Positions 1 to 11,720 of a DNA stretch of 64,000 bases are shown here, piece by piece; within the stretch, counting starts at the first letter, position 1; every line of letters starts with the position of its first letter. Location: assembly GCA_950295325.1 (NCBI GenBank), contig OX485804.1, positions 8,618,001 to 8,682,000 of the forward strand, written 5' to 3'. Origin of the DNA: Polytrichum commune. Taxonomy: Eukaryota; Streptophyta; Polytrichopsida; Polytrichales; Polytrichaceae. The translations under genes were made by a program, and so were the position numbers. The notes under the pieces are model-generated. The model saw nothing but the letters and a program-made list of their open reading frames with translations. It was not told the DNA's origin and did not search any database.

Positions 1-125
1 GCAGCACTCCATTGATACTATTAGAAGAAATTACTACATACTTTCGGATGTCGATGGGTTCTTGGAACTAATCAGGAGCAATTTGTTCTGAGGCAGGGGT
101 AGGGCATTCGGTCGGAGGAGGAGCT

Positions 126-2165
126 ATGGAATCAGCTGCGGCGAAGCAAGGAAAGGTGTCCGGGAAGACAGTTATCTCTGCTGTGAGATGGACAGTGGCG
201 CTGAGTCTACTTGTGTACGCAAGCCTCACGGCTATGGAGGAGTACCGCATCTCCACAACCTCCGCGGGTCATGCTCCTGACGTCGTTGGATGGAAACCTC
301 CAGGAGCAGCTGCATCAAGTTTCCTTCAAGCTGCGGCTCGACGTGTGAATTGGAGAGCGAACTCCAAGAGTGATGATAAAAACCTTCTTCAGCAACCTGT
401 GCAGCAGGGAGCAATGAAAACTTCGAGGAGGAGCAGAAGCAGGAGTCTTGCTGCAACGAACGTCGAGAAGTTGTCCGGGTTTAAGGTGCACATGGTGCAC
501 CGAAACTCACCAATCTCACCTTACCGAAGAGAGTATAACAGCCGATTGGAAGCACTAAAAGAAGACCTCGCAATCGATGAGATGCGTCAACACGCATTTC
601 GAAGACAAAGGTATATGCGGTCAGAAGCATCATCATCATCACCATCAGCAGCACGAACAACAAGTCCGAGCTCGAAATCAAGCTCTGGATCCTCCCCCGT
701 GAGCTCACCTACACTCACAGCAGTGATTGAAGGGCCTGGGGCTTCACCACAACACGAGTACAACTTTGAGTCACCACTTGTCTCGGGTGCAACCTTAGGG
801 TCAGGACAGTACTTCGTGGAGTTTTACCTTGGAACACCTCCTCAGAAATTTGCACTCATCGTAGACTCTGGCTCAGACTTGATCTGGGTGCAGTGCACAC
901 CATGCAAGCAATGCTTCGACCAACAAGGCCCTCTATACGACCCTGGAAACTCCACAACCTTTCGTCCTGTCCCATGTCTGTCGTCAGAGTGTCTCCTTAT
1001 CCCCGCAGTGCAAGGTTTTCCATGTGACTTTCGGTACCCTGGAGCTTGTGCATACGAGTATCAATATGCGGACACATCATACACACGTGGAGTGTTTGCT
1101 TACGAAACTGCAACTCTTGGTGCTACAAGTGCAACTGGGGATGTCCGCATTGACAGAGTTGCGTTTGGATGTGGGAATGAGAATAGCGGAGCAAGCTTTG
1201 CTGCTGCCGGGGGGATCATTGGCCTTGGCCAAGGGCCTCTTTCCTTCACCTCGCAGATTGGATATGCTTATGGAAACAAATTCTCCTATTGTCTTGTGAA
1301 CTACCTTGACCCTACGTCTGTTAGGTCGTCTTTGGTGTTTGGGGATATTGAGAGCAGTTTGCTTGCTTCCACGAAACGGGAGCTTATGTATACGCCGATC
1401 GTTGCGAATCCCAGGAGCCCGACGTTGTATTATGTCCAGATTTACCAGGTTACAGGTAAGTTCAGAACATCGTCATTATCAGAATTCAAAAGCCAACCAG
1501 GTTGAGAGAATAGGTTAGGTCATTCATGTATGTCACAGCTTCAAATGCATAGGATCTTAAGCATGTTTGAGGGTATTCGAATTACCTAAGAATTATTCCA
1601 CTCGCATTGGAAGTGACTAAGTAGGCTACTTAAGAATGTTATTGTAGATGATACTGCATGACGAGTGTGGGAAAGAGATTTTAATCGCCAGTTGATCATC
1701 CCATCGATTATTGCAGTCGATGGGGCCGACTTGCAGATTCCCGCGTCAGCCTGGACCGTTGACGACGCTGGCGATGGCGGCTCGGTGTTCGATTCCGGCA
1801 CCACGATAACTTACTTCGTGCCTGCGGCTTTTCCCGCGATTTTTTATGCGTTCGATCAGGCGATCAAATACCCGCGGGTGAACTCGGTGCAGAACCTTGA
1901 CCTGTGTTTTAACATCTCTGGGATTAATGAGCCCAAGTACCCATCGTTCGGAATCAAGCTTGCGGGTGGCACGTACTTCCAGCCACCGAGCGACAATTAC
2001 CTCGTGGACGTGGCGCCCGACATCAAGTGCCTCGCCATGCAATCGCTACAATCGACGTACTCTCCAAACACCATTGGTAACTTGATGCAACAAAACTTCC
2101 TCATCGTCTACGATCGGGATGAGTCTCGCATCGGCCTCACGCGCACCAATTGCTCCTTGCACTGA
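126..2165 (+). CDS. Nepenthesin-like (A1 family) aspartic protease, two exons
   Basis: Coding exons are 126-1455 and 1717-2165, joined over a 261-bp GT-AG intron (phase 1, rebuilding a Val codon), giving 592 aa. The join restores the family block in which a Tyr-Val-Gln strand runs into VDGADLQIPASAW. The catalytic aspartates are in DSGSD (residues 247-251) and DSGTT (469-473), and a flap Tyr lies in YADTSYTRG. The Cys-rich insert after the first Asp (WVQCTPCKQC and following Cys) is typical of plant nepenthesins and CND41-like enzymes. Residues 15-36 are hydrophobic (signal peptide or type II membrane anchor). About 200 residues of basic, Ser-rich sequence follow and probably act as a prosegment; it contains MVHRNSPISPY, a common motif in this family. 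The first active site reads DSGS rather than DTGS, which is also frequent in plants. Expected role: endopeptidase in the secretory or vacuolar route. The start is the first ATG of the frame; the substrate is unknown. Confidence 0.95.
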
Positions 2166-2239
2166 AGAGGAGGGAGAGATTGCGCGGGTCGCTGACCGTG
2201 CGGCACGTGGCGAATTTTGGTTGTTTCTTAAGGTCGGCC

Positions 2240-2690
2240 GCCGAGCCTTGCTTCCTCATTGCAAAATGTAAGTCTCTCATCCCTCCTATCCCCTGAGCAC
2301 TTCATAAATGAATGCCGATTCTTAAGTGTTAAAATCGCCTGAAGTGTAATGAACGTTGCTTCCTCATTGCTGCCGAACCTTGCTTTCCTTATTACAGAGT
2401 GCAAGTCTCTCCCTTCTTATCCCCTGAGCAATTCATGAGTGGATGTTGATTCTCAAGTGTAAAGTGTTTTCCAAGTGTTGTGAACATTGCTTCCAATCCT
2501 TGCTTCTTCCTCATTGCAAAATGTGAGTCATGTTCAGAACATGAATGGAGTGCTCATGCTGAAAGTCTTAAAATTACCCTTAAGTGTTGTGAACATTACT
2601 TCGGGATCTTGCTGTCCTCATTGCAAAATGTGAGTCTCTCTCTTCATATCCCCTGAGCACTTCACGAATGTTAAATCTTGTCTGTTAAAT
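2240..2690. repeat. Degenerate tandem array downstream of the protease
   Basis: About four imperfect units of roughly 110-130 bp. Each contains a version of CTTGCTTCCTCATTGCAAAA, then GAGTCTCTC, then TATCCCCTGAGCACTTCA; cores are near 2250, 2380, 2500 and 2610. The units start within 80 bp of the stop codon, so the array may lie in the 3' UTR. No coding potential. Confidence 0.75.
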
Positions 2691-2699
2691 TTGCCTATG

Positions 2700-3760
2700 T
2701 GTTGAAAGAAATAAAGGGTTCTTTATTCATCTTATGTAAACCAGGAAACTTGATGAAAAAATCAGAAGGGTGCAAGTCTCCTCAATAAATGCTAGTTCTT
2801 CCTGTCTATCATATATATAAAAAAATTCCCCGAGTATCGAGTGAGTATTCTACTCATCTGAGGATTCCAAGCCCAGTTGGATAGATTTGTGTGATAAAAA
2901 TAACTGGTTGACTTCACAGGTTCCATAGAATACTGATAGGTGTTAGCATCTCACCACCAAAATCGCTGTTCCTCCTTGGATTTGAGTTTTCATCTGTGAA
3001 CAGATGTTGCTTGAAATTTTTTGTATGAGCTGATGTGGTTTGCAACTGACTTTGTTGGTGACAGGTTTTGGAGGTTTAGAAGCATTTTTACTCCCCTGTT
3101 CTACATTGTATGAATACTGCAAGACGAAAAAGGCGTCGAGGAAGAAAACGAAGAGGAGGATGGGGAGTACAATAAAAAAATCAAAAAACTGCATGATGTC
3201 GGTGTCTTTTTTTTTCCTTTTTTTTAATCGTTTTTCTTTTTTGGGTTTGTTTACTGAGAGCCTCACGGTCTCTTGTCCAACCGGTGAACGCACGGAGGAC
3301 AGACGCCGGGGGATGCATTCTTAAGGCCGCATTTCATGTAGGAGAGTAAGGGACTAATTCCACAGAGGGCAAATTGCTCTGCACTGTTACACGATGAAGA
3401 TGATGTTCTTGTCCCCACAATATATCAAGGTTTCTCAAATTTCCAATGAGTGTCCGTTCTCAGTGAATTTTCTGCACTTGTCTTTGCTTTAATGTGAAGT
3501 AGGTACGTAGATTTGAGGTTTGCAGCCCTATTGCGAGAGCTTCTGACTCAACATAGACGATTTTGGGTGTTGAATTGGGTCTGGAATTGTGTCATCCACT
3601 TAGCATTTGCAAATCAAAGAGATTGGGTCATATCAAGTTTCAGAAGATTCAGAATTCAGATGCAAATGTTACAAGAGGGGTAAGTGAAGATTCCTGATTA
3701 TGTTATGATTTGAATCTAGAATGGTTAACATATCCAAATTGACCACATTGGCTAATCTTG
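2700..3760. other. Intergenic, no gene seen
   Basis: Short opposing frames around 2943-3324 are Lys/Phe-rich and come from A- and T-runs. They have no recognisable domain and I do not call them genes. A poly-T tract lies at 3208-3240. Confidence 0.5.
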
Positions 3761-4160
3761 GTGTAGCCTGTGTCTTTCTAATATCCATTCTTAAGTAAAA
3801 GCCTCATGATATACTGATCTCCCTCTTCATCAGGACACATTTGGTTGTGCAAGAAAGTGTCGTATTATCTGAATGTTGTATTCTTGAAAATGTGACAATT
3901 TGGCCTCAAATGTTGTACTATCAAGGTTTTCAAGAAAAATGACCTATTTTTAATGTGAGATATCATGTCGTAAGCATAATGGAGACACATAAGTGAGAGA
4001 ATATTTGCATTGAAGAAATATTTTCACAATGTTCCTCCCCCTTTGCCCCAACATTCCCCAATACTACATGTTCCAAAGTACTAATCACATATGAACCTTC
4101 AAATATATATGGGTCCCATCACTTTTGCACACTAGTGATCTCTATTACAATATATGACAC
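3761..4160 (+). repeat. Dispersed repeat D1, copy 1
   Basis: Clear similarity, same orientation, to 63150-63440. Both share the order: AAGAAAGTG, a TATT-ATC-AATGT block, then TTTGGCCTCAAATGTTGTA, then TCAAGGTTTT, then GACCTA, then AATATCAT. No open frame; the family is not recognised. Confidence 0.75.
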
Positions 4161-4639
4161 ATTGGGCCTAAAATATGTCATATAAAAGCGTCATAATTGT
4201 AGATAAAGAGCACCCCTCTATTGATTCATCTTTACTAGTGCAGGAATGTAGATTTCACATGGGATTTAATGGGTCTCAACAAATGTAGGAATAACATGTG
4301 GCAAAATTGAGGTGAAAACAACTATTCTATATCGGAATAGAGAGTTGTTAGCAATATTCAACAACAAGCTTTCAAATTCAAGAGGTTCATAACATCACTA
4401 AGTCTCATGCTCTGTCATGTAAATAAAAGTGATGCCATGTTCCATGGGGACTGTGTGGTGAAACTAAGGCTGAAGCCATGATGGCTTGAATATCAAATCC
4501 ATGTTTAATCCTAGTCCTTGACCGAATTGCTCTCTTCCCTAAGGTAAGTGCAACCACTAGTTATAGATGAAGGCTGGGTGAACCAACCCATACACGGGTT
4601 CCTTGGAGGCAAGGGTTTAGGCATCCAACAAGGAACGAG

Positions 4640-4860
4640 CACATCTACATATGAATTGGTTGAGTTTGGAGAAAATAACTTGTTGAAGCTCAAAACCTTA
4701 GGAAAATTACCGATCATTTAACATAGAATCTATTGAACATACCTCAAATCAATGAAGAAAAACCAAACGATCAAAATCATGTGACCGGTCGCACTTGGAA
4801 ACACTCGGCTTTGGACCAATTGCACCCCGAAAATCTCCCTGGCGACTGGGTAAGTAGCGG
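4640..4860 (+). repeat. Dispersed repeat D2, copy 1
   Basis: Similar to 13390-13600 (+) and to the reverse complement of 14680-14890. Shared blocks are a 'GGTTGAGTTTG' segment, 'AGGAAAATTACCGATC', 'CTCAAAT...AAGAAAAA', 'TTGGA' and 'AAAATCTCCC'. No intact frame; family unknown. Confidence 0.7.
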
Positions 4861-5299
4861 GTGGAGCTTAGCGACGTCATGAGGCTACTCTTTCAATGAC
4901 ACATTGAAGCATTGACGATCATGAACATCGTTGACTTCCAATCTCCTCGTCAGCATGGTCACCTCCGAAAGTGTGTACTTAACTTTGATGCCATTTGTAA
5001 GCTACTCTAATGCCGCCTGATGAAAGAGTGCGATGAAGAGGAAGAATGAGAGCATCGCCAATGGGCGCCCATTAAAGGCCATGTGAAGGGTCCCCAGGGC
5101 ATTGCGGGCGAGTGGCGTGGGGAGGTGCTGGGCAGTAGCCTCAATGCGGCACCTACCATGCAGTCCGGGTGCCCATTCCCGTGGCCATGGTGGCATGAGC
5201 GGGGTAGCCACGGAGGCATAGGCCGGCTCTCATAGAGTAGTCGCACTAATGTAGACCTTGGATAACTCACCAACTAATTCAACTATTCGTTGACTAATC

Positions 5300-5900
5300 G
5301 CCTTTCATAACTATAGTTGTTCATGATTTGACCTGCCAAAATATGTAGTTAACTATAGTTGTTTAAATTTAGTCTACCAAAAACTCTAGTTAACATATAG
5401 TCATATTTAGTTAACTAAATATCTTGTTAGCTAAAGTTGAGCACAACATGTTCATGGAATTCTATTGTAATGTTGTAGTGTCACTAGTGTGTCATTTGTG
5501 TTGGTGGTGTGAATGAAGATTGTTCTAGAGCCCAACATAATGACGTATAACATTAAGCCCAATCTATTATAATGATCATATAAAGACGTTTCTTGATGAT
5601 CCTCAATGGCCTGAGCATATTAAAGACCCTTAATTGAAGCAAATCAAGAGGCAAAGTTCTTCGAATATATAATAATATTTGGATTTTTTCTAGTTATCTA
5701 TAGTTATTCTTCAAATCAATTTGAATTTTTTCTAGTTAACTATAGTTGTCCCCTAAAATGTATAGAAAAAGTCTAGTTAACTATAGTTTTTTGGGCACTT
5801 CTCCAAGGTGTGCACTAATGTGACTAATGCGACTAATGCCTTGTGAGGGCATTAGTCACATTAGTCACATTAGTCGCATGGCACTCATGTGACTTATGTG
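5300..5900. repeat. Palindrome-rich tract with AGTTAACTATAGTT motifs and a terminal hairpin
   Basis: The self-complementary motif AGTTAACTATAGTT and close variants recur near 5345, 5390, 5410, 5730 and 5775. At 5823-5878 the triplets GACTAATGC and GCATTAGTC face each other around CTTGTGAGG, forming a strong hairpin. It looks like a foldback element or a decayed palindromic satellite. Confidence 0.65.
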
Positions 5901-6638
5901 ATTGTGATTAAGAGTGAAGATGGAAAAAAAAACTAGCATAAAGATACAAAACGAAAAGAAAAAACTCACGCTAGCATGAAGACACAAAACAAAGACAAAA
6001 AAATCAGGCCAACATCAAGACACGAAACAAACACCAAAAAGCATCCTTGCCCTTCCCGCCTCTACGACTGCCATCCTGGACGTGGACTACGTCTAGCGGG
6101 AGGAACAAAGCTCACGGCAAAGGGACAAAACTTAGACCATGAGGTATTTGGTGAGATGCAGGAGACTAACATGAGTCTTCCTAAGCCCGTTGAGGCGCGC
6201 TGAAATTGCCACGCCCGCCAAGCGCCATTGACGGGTGCATTACGGATGCTCTTAGGTGGAGATAAACTGGACGCATAAGTTATGCAGACTTGTTGGACGC
6301 ATAAGTTATGCATAAGGATTTGTTGGGCAGTAAAGCAGTGACGCAAGTAGAGTAGCAGCAGCAGCAGCAGCAACTGCTGTGGATGATCCAAAAAGCTAAG
6401 CTCGTTCAGTAAGCTAGCCCCTCACGCATGTTCTCAACTACTGCTTGCCAGTCGACACGCATGATGCTGGCCAGTGAACAGCTGCACATTTGTGTCAGTT
6501 TTATTACCTGCAGTGAGCGATTGGGTGGGTGCCTCTTGAAGTCAGCCGAGGATTTCTTACAGCAGTAGGTTAGTATGTAAGCTATTTTCTGCCCCTCATC
6601 CCCTGTTTCTCTGGCCTTACTCCTCTGAAGCCGTATAC
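5901..6638. other. Intergenic with short repeats
   Basis: Contains A-rich direct repeats ('ACACAAAACAAA' variants, 5940-6020), a 19-bp sequence beginning TGGACGCATAAG duplicated at about 6268 and 6293, and an (AGC)n run at 6354-6372. No convincing gene. Confidence 0.5.
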
Positions 6639-6942
6639 GATCATTCTTTCTACATATTTTTTGTTTCTTTCAAGGCATCCTAGTGTTCTTTAGGGAGGGA
6701 AGAACTGTCCGCATATGATCATTTCTTTCTACATATTTTTGTTTCTTTCAAGGCATCCTAGCATTCTTCAGGGAGGGAAGAACTGTTCGCATACGATCAT
6801 TTCTTTCTACATATTTTTGTTTCTTTCAAGGCCTCCTAACGTTCTTCAGGGAGGGAAGAACTGTTCGCATACGATCATTCTTTCTACATATTTTTGTTTC
6901 TTTCAAGGCATCCTAACGTTCTTCAGGGAGGGAAGAATTGAT
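6639..6942 (+). repeat. 78-bp tandem repeat, about 3.9 units
   Basis: GATCATTTCTTTCTACATAT recurs at 6639, 6717, 6795 and 6873, an exact 78-bp step each time. The units are about 95% alike and include CAAGGCATCCTA and TTCAGGGAGGGAAGAA. Because 78 is a multiple of three, one frame stays open across the units and gives a 26-residue peptide repeat, but no domain or independent start supports a gene. Confidence 0.9.
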
Positions 6943-7243
6943 TGCATTTCCTTTCCCGGATCAAGTATACGTGTGGCAATCCAACCTAGCAAAAACCTGG
7001 ACACCTATATTTGGGGTATGTACCAAGAGATTGGACTCTGAGCTTGATAGTCGACATGTTTATATGGAAGAGATTTATATGACCACTTACAAGAATCTTC
7101 ACTTGGATAATGAACAAGATGTTTACACGAGTTTTAGAAAGTACGAGCCAAATGACTATGGGCATGATTTGGATTTGCAAACCACTAATTGTGTGTTTCA
7201 TATCCTACAAGAAGTGGGTGTAGAGAGAAAAGTGTTTGGATAA
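6938..7243 (+). pseudogene. Repeat-borne coding remnant (about 100 codons)
   Basis: An open frame ending at 7243 encodes peptides such as YMTTYKNLHLDNEQDVYTS and NCVFHILQEVGVERKVFG. Diverged, frame-broken relatives lie at 26368-26665 and 51781-52120 in the same order ('GACACCTATAT', 'ACATGTTT', 'GATAATGAA...GATGTT', then 'GTGTTTCATATCCTA'). A coding-like sequence in several decayed copies suggests a transposon ORF fragment. I do not recognise the protein family. It abuts the R1 element that starts at 7250. Confidence 0.5.
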
Positions 7244-7249
7244 CACCCC

Positions 7250-7760
7250 GGGGGGGGGGGGGGGGTGCACCTTTCATTAAAAGCCCATAACCACGTACGT
7301 TCGTAACATATACAAGTTTTGTTTTGTAGAATCAAGGAGTACACGTACAATTTCAATGATATAAATATAAATGACAATACATATATATATTACATTCATA
7401 TATAGTCATATACATAGGTATACAAATATAGTTTTGAATAACAATTAACCCCTATCATATGTATAATGTAAAACCCTAGAATTCATTAATAAAGTTGTTG
7501 AAGGCTTTTTCATCCCTCGGATGTAATTCATAAGCATCTTAGTCTATAATTTTATATGTCATAAGAGTTAATGCAAAATTTGATTATTTCTAAACCTATC
7601 ATCAAATGATCTGTGAGATCATAAATCCACTTATTGTTGATTCCTTTTTGATACCAACATAAACCAATCTCCATGTTTGATGAACAGTTCATCAAGTCAA
7701 TTGGATCCCTCTACTCTACCCAACGATTACCAAAAATTTTACACATCCTATAAACCCTCC
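7250..7760 (+). mobile_element. R1 element, copy 1 (left part), with a G16 run at its end
   Basis: Begins with a 16-G run (7250-7265) followed by TGCACCTTTCATTAAAA. It is then collinear with 50448-50945 through the 'ATATATAGTCAT', 'TAACCCCTAT', 'GATACCAACATAAACCAAT' and 'CAACGATTACCAAA' blocks. In the 50 kb copy the minus strand of the last part is an 86-codon frame (50946-50686); here that frame is broken. Right end not found. Confidence 0.7.
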
Positions 7761-9589
7761 CAACAAACCAAACCTTCATTGGAGCTAACATGTTTTGTCT
7801 ATTATGTTTTTATTTACAATTTTAGCTTCATGTGTGTTCAAAACACATACTCCACAATCACAATCAAGATCGATACATGTACCAAACACCATATAGAAAA
7901 CATACAAGACAACCAAGACCCAAAATTTATAGTGGGGACCCATGGTGGAACCAAACAACTCCAAGAAGGATGAGAATCTTAAACATGATCAACTAAACCC
8001 ACATTAAACACCTTGAAATCCCATTGGAAAAATAAAAAATAAAAACTCTTGATTCAATCTATGCTAAAAGAAATGACTCCATGCCCAAAGCATGTCGAAG
8101 TCATCACGGACTTTGTTGCAGATGTTTACGTATTCAACTTCCTTCATTTAAGACTTTCTCCCAAGTTGATGCAGGCGAAGTCAAGAAGCGAGCAAGAAGC
8201 ATGTGCAAGACTACACTACAAGCATATGAGTCATGAGCTCACTAGAAACTTGTCATTCATAACCAGAAAATCTACAAATCTAGCATAGTGGTAGATTCGT
8301 TGCGTTCCTTCATCGACATGAGACGATTGCCTAGAACTCGTATGCTAGTAGTGTTGCTTGACATACCTCCTTCCTTCTCATCCCCTCCTAAATCGATATT
8401 GAAGATGCACACAACATTGGGCTTACGGGATTGCAACACACTAGAAGAAAATGGGATTACTTTGAAAGCCCAAAAATTGCCCCCTTCCGCACCAAATACC
8501 TAAGAAAATTGTACATCACTACCATGATTGTTTTGGAGAATGAGAGTCAAGTCCCAATGGTAATCGGTGCTTGCTTCGTGTATTGTTGAGCTATCATCTT
8601 CACTCTAGCGGGGTTAAGATTATCTAACTGCAGTGAATGGAAGAACACGCTACACTTATCTTGTGTCCGGGGTTACACTGCCTTGTTCATTGTAGAGTCG
8701 TGCAATTTTCTTGGAGACAGCCATAAGGTTTGTGGGCACTCTTCTTTTTATTAGAAGCGTATCGTAGCTTTCTAGCGGCTTGGGTACCTTTCTGCCTAAT
8801 GATTAATTGAAGTGTGAAAGTAAGTTAAGCAACTCAAAAAATAATACTTTAAAATTGGGCAGATTCAAAACCTAATTTAAAATAAGTTAGACATTCATCT
8901 AAGTCATATTTCATGAAAGGTTTCTCTAATGTCATCTATGGCGGCTACGATTAACCTAAACACTTTCCTTAACCAACTTTCCTTACCCTATAGTTTGTTT
9001 TTTACTTGTATGTCGGGGTTTTGCTTGGCAACATGTACTTTTAAAAAAAAATTGATGTTACTTTGTTGGATTCTAGTGAATGTCACTTGCATAATTGTGA
9101 TTCTAGGCACTTTTTGAATTTTGTTTTGTTTTTGGGTTTTTTTGGTCACTCAATGAAATTGATTTCCTAGAAATTTAGGCACCTTTAGAATTAATTACTT
9201 TCTGTCCAAATTGCTAGAGAGCTACGGTATGCGGGTGTTATTCGGTTGGTTTTCCCCTTCTCCGTCTTTCATTGATGAGATTTCCATCTTTAATTTTGTG
9301 TTGTATTTCAAACCTATGATGGAACATCAACAAAAATTGGATTCTTCTTCTTTAGTTGTGGTTGTGGGAAGTGCATTTGTGTTGATTTTTTAAAATGCCT
9401 AGATAGGTTCCCCTAATTGTGGTTGGCTATTTGAGTGGAGAGTAGTTAACTCCAATATTTTTGAAACATGAAATGACAAGCTTCATGAGACAAATTTAAA
9501 TCCCATTCTACACCCAAAAGTGCTTGAACTTTGCCAAGTGCACCCAAACAATCCAATGATATAAAATATTTACTTCAACCTAATTGTCT
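7761..9589. other. Intergenic, nothing recognised
   Basis: AT-rich sequence with frames of at most about 98 codons and no domain, splice pattern or repeat that I could place. Confidence 0.4.
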
Positions 9590-9880
9590 TTGGAGCCCAT
9601 AACATCACGAAGCAACCACATGTTAGTCTCTTTCCAAGATAAGAGGTTGCGATCAAAAAACTTTGCTTATTTACAACTGCTTGTCGAAAAGTTCACAATA
9701 AATAGCCCGAGTGATCCCCATAAACAAGAACTACTGAAATGAAAGGAGAATGATGCTTGTGTGATACTTGGTCCGACAAAACGCAACCAAGTTGTGTAAT
9801 GTTATGCCTTATACTTCATATTGCAATGCAGAGTGATTGAATTTTCCAAGGTTCACCAAAGTCTTTTAACCTAAAAAAAT
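9590..9880 (+). repeat. Dispersed repeat D3, copy 1
   Basis: Collinear with 41900-42200. Shared blocks include 'AACATCACGAAGCAACCACA'-like, 'GTTGCGAT-CAAAAAACT', 'TTTACA-CTGCTT', 'AAAAGTTCA' and 'GTTGTG-AATGTTA'. No coding potential. Confidence 0.65.
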
Positions 9881-10719
9881 GGTTTTGCTAGAAGATGCAT
9901 TTGCAAGTTGAAATTTGTTAACCCAATGATGAAATTGTAAACCTGAAGAAATACATGGAAATGAAAGGCTCCTTATTTCTTGGTCATAGGGAAGATGTTA
10001 GGGATGCCTCTATGATATGTTTGTCTACCTTATTACTTGCTATTTATTACCCATTTCCACATTCAATTCCTTGACTTCTCCATTAAGATTGTCCCACGCG
10101 AATTTGTAAACATGGTGTTTATTGCTCTCCTTTCCACTCAGATGTTTGCAAATGAATTATGGAAAAAATGACAATGCACATATAGCAAATCTGTGTTATA
10201 TATTTAAGTTGCTCATGGAGTTGGTGGAGTTTATGTAATTACACTTCATTTCCTAGAGATGTGGTTTGGTTATAGATTTTTTTTAAATATTTTTTTTAAT
10301 ACTTATCAAGTTGTCTATGATTGCAAAACAAAAACCAAAAATGTTGTCCCTCTACAAGCAAGAAAGTGTGTAATTTCTTGAAGATCCATGGCAAGATTTG
10401 TGAGCTTTAATGATTTTAATATCTTTCCCCGCCTATTTTTGGCATGTTGTTTTTAACACTACAAGGACCATGTGGTCATCTCCCTAGACCTTGTTTGTGA
10501 ATTCGATAATTTCACACAAAAGTGGGAGAAAGTGGACGAAGTCATTGTTATGCTAATGTGACTTCTCACACAATTGGACAACTTCACTATACATGAAATA
10601 CTTGGGGGGGTCTCTAATGAGGTGAACCATGTCAATACATGCATAAAAATAGTATGAAACAAAGTCACACTATGACCTAGATAATATAAGTTAAATGTAA
10701 AAAACAAATGTTCCAACTT

Positions 10720-10870
10720 TTGAGGAGCTCAAGTGAGCTCATAGATGATTCCTATGATGGGGAACCAATTTTGAGCTCATTTGAAGAGTTCAAAGATGGT
10801 TTCTGAGGCAAGGAACCACATTTGAGCTCCTCAAATGAGCTCAAAGATGGTTGTGGAGGTAAGGATCACT
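10720..10870 (+). repeat. 51-bp tandem repeat, about 2.5-3 units
   Basis: The AAAGATGGTT core occurs at 10741 (degenerate), 10792 and 10843, a 51-bp step, with GAGCTCATTTGA and GGAACCA in each unit. Confidence 0.7.
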
Positions 10871-10919
10871 AATATTGCCTACAATATTAGGAGAATTAGA
10901 AACAAAAATTGAAACAACT

Positions 10920-11215
10920 TTTATGACATATATTGTAGGCTTAGATGTTCATGAGCTAAATCCAGAGATGAAAATGCATTTTACCTATGACAGGGCTTGA
11001 TGCTACTTAAAATTTATTTTGTATACTTATGTTCATGGCTACATATGAATGTAATTATTTTACGTATACATATTGCCACTTGTATTTTGTCATTGAAATT
11101 GCATGTGTGTTGCATTATTTTACAATGAAACAAAAGTTGTATATGGGGGGTTTTTAGAGTATGTTGTGAGCGCACTTGATTCTTGGTTTAATGAAAGGTA
11201 TACCCCATGGGTTCA
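10920..11215 (-). mobile_element. R1 element fragment, reverse orientation
   Basis: Read on the minus strand from 11212 it gives GGGGTATACCTTTCATTAAA, then 'CATACTCTAAAAACCCCC', then 'CAATATGTATAC', then 'CATTCATAT-TAG'. This matches the left 200-250 bp of the copies at 7250 and 50448. Confidence 0.7.
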
Positions 11216-11543
11216 TTTTGTGGCCCCTTGATATCTAATTGTAAGGATGGCTACTTCAAAGCAATCATTAAATTGGCCAACAACCTCAACGTGTGCGTGT
11301 GTCATGAAAGGACTTGGTGGCTAGGCCAGCTGCTTGGGAGTGGTGAGGTTTTGGGTTAGAACCATTGGCTAGCCTCTTTAACATTGTCATACATATCTAG
11401 GTAAGCCACACAATGTACGGTGATAAGGCATGACGTAAGCTTAATAATTGGGGGTTATTTGGTTGGGATGACTTAATGATTGCAATTATGTGGTTGTGTG
11501 CAGACTTTCCCAAGTCAATGTTGCATTGTGGGTGGGCACCACC

Positions 11544-11720
11544 ACCCCAGGGGTGCTCTACACTCAATACATATGACTATTCATGAGTGCACAAAAGGGG
11601 CCTTAATTTGAACTTTGTTGTAGTATGTATACATATGATACACAAATTAAAACTTATAGTTATGTACACGGGTATGTACGTGTATCAAGGACCTTTAAAA
11701 CATGTACAACATTTGTACTT
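11544..11720 (-). mobile_element. R1 element, right-end fragment
   Basis: CAGGGGTGCTCTAC at 11546, followed by 'GAGTGCACAAAAGGGG' and 'GTATACATATG', is the reverse complement of the right end of the 50444-51154 copy. It appears to be a separate insertion from 10920-11215, because the two ends face the wrong way for one element. Confidence 0.5.

Noticed and set aside
6639-6942. CRISPR-like appearance of regularly spaced repeats
   Set aside because: The units are contiguous 78-bp tandem copies without unique spacers, in a plant genome.
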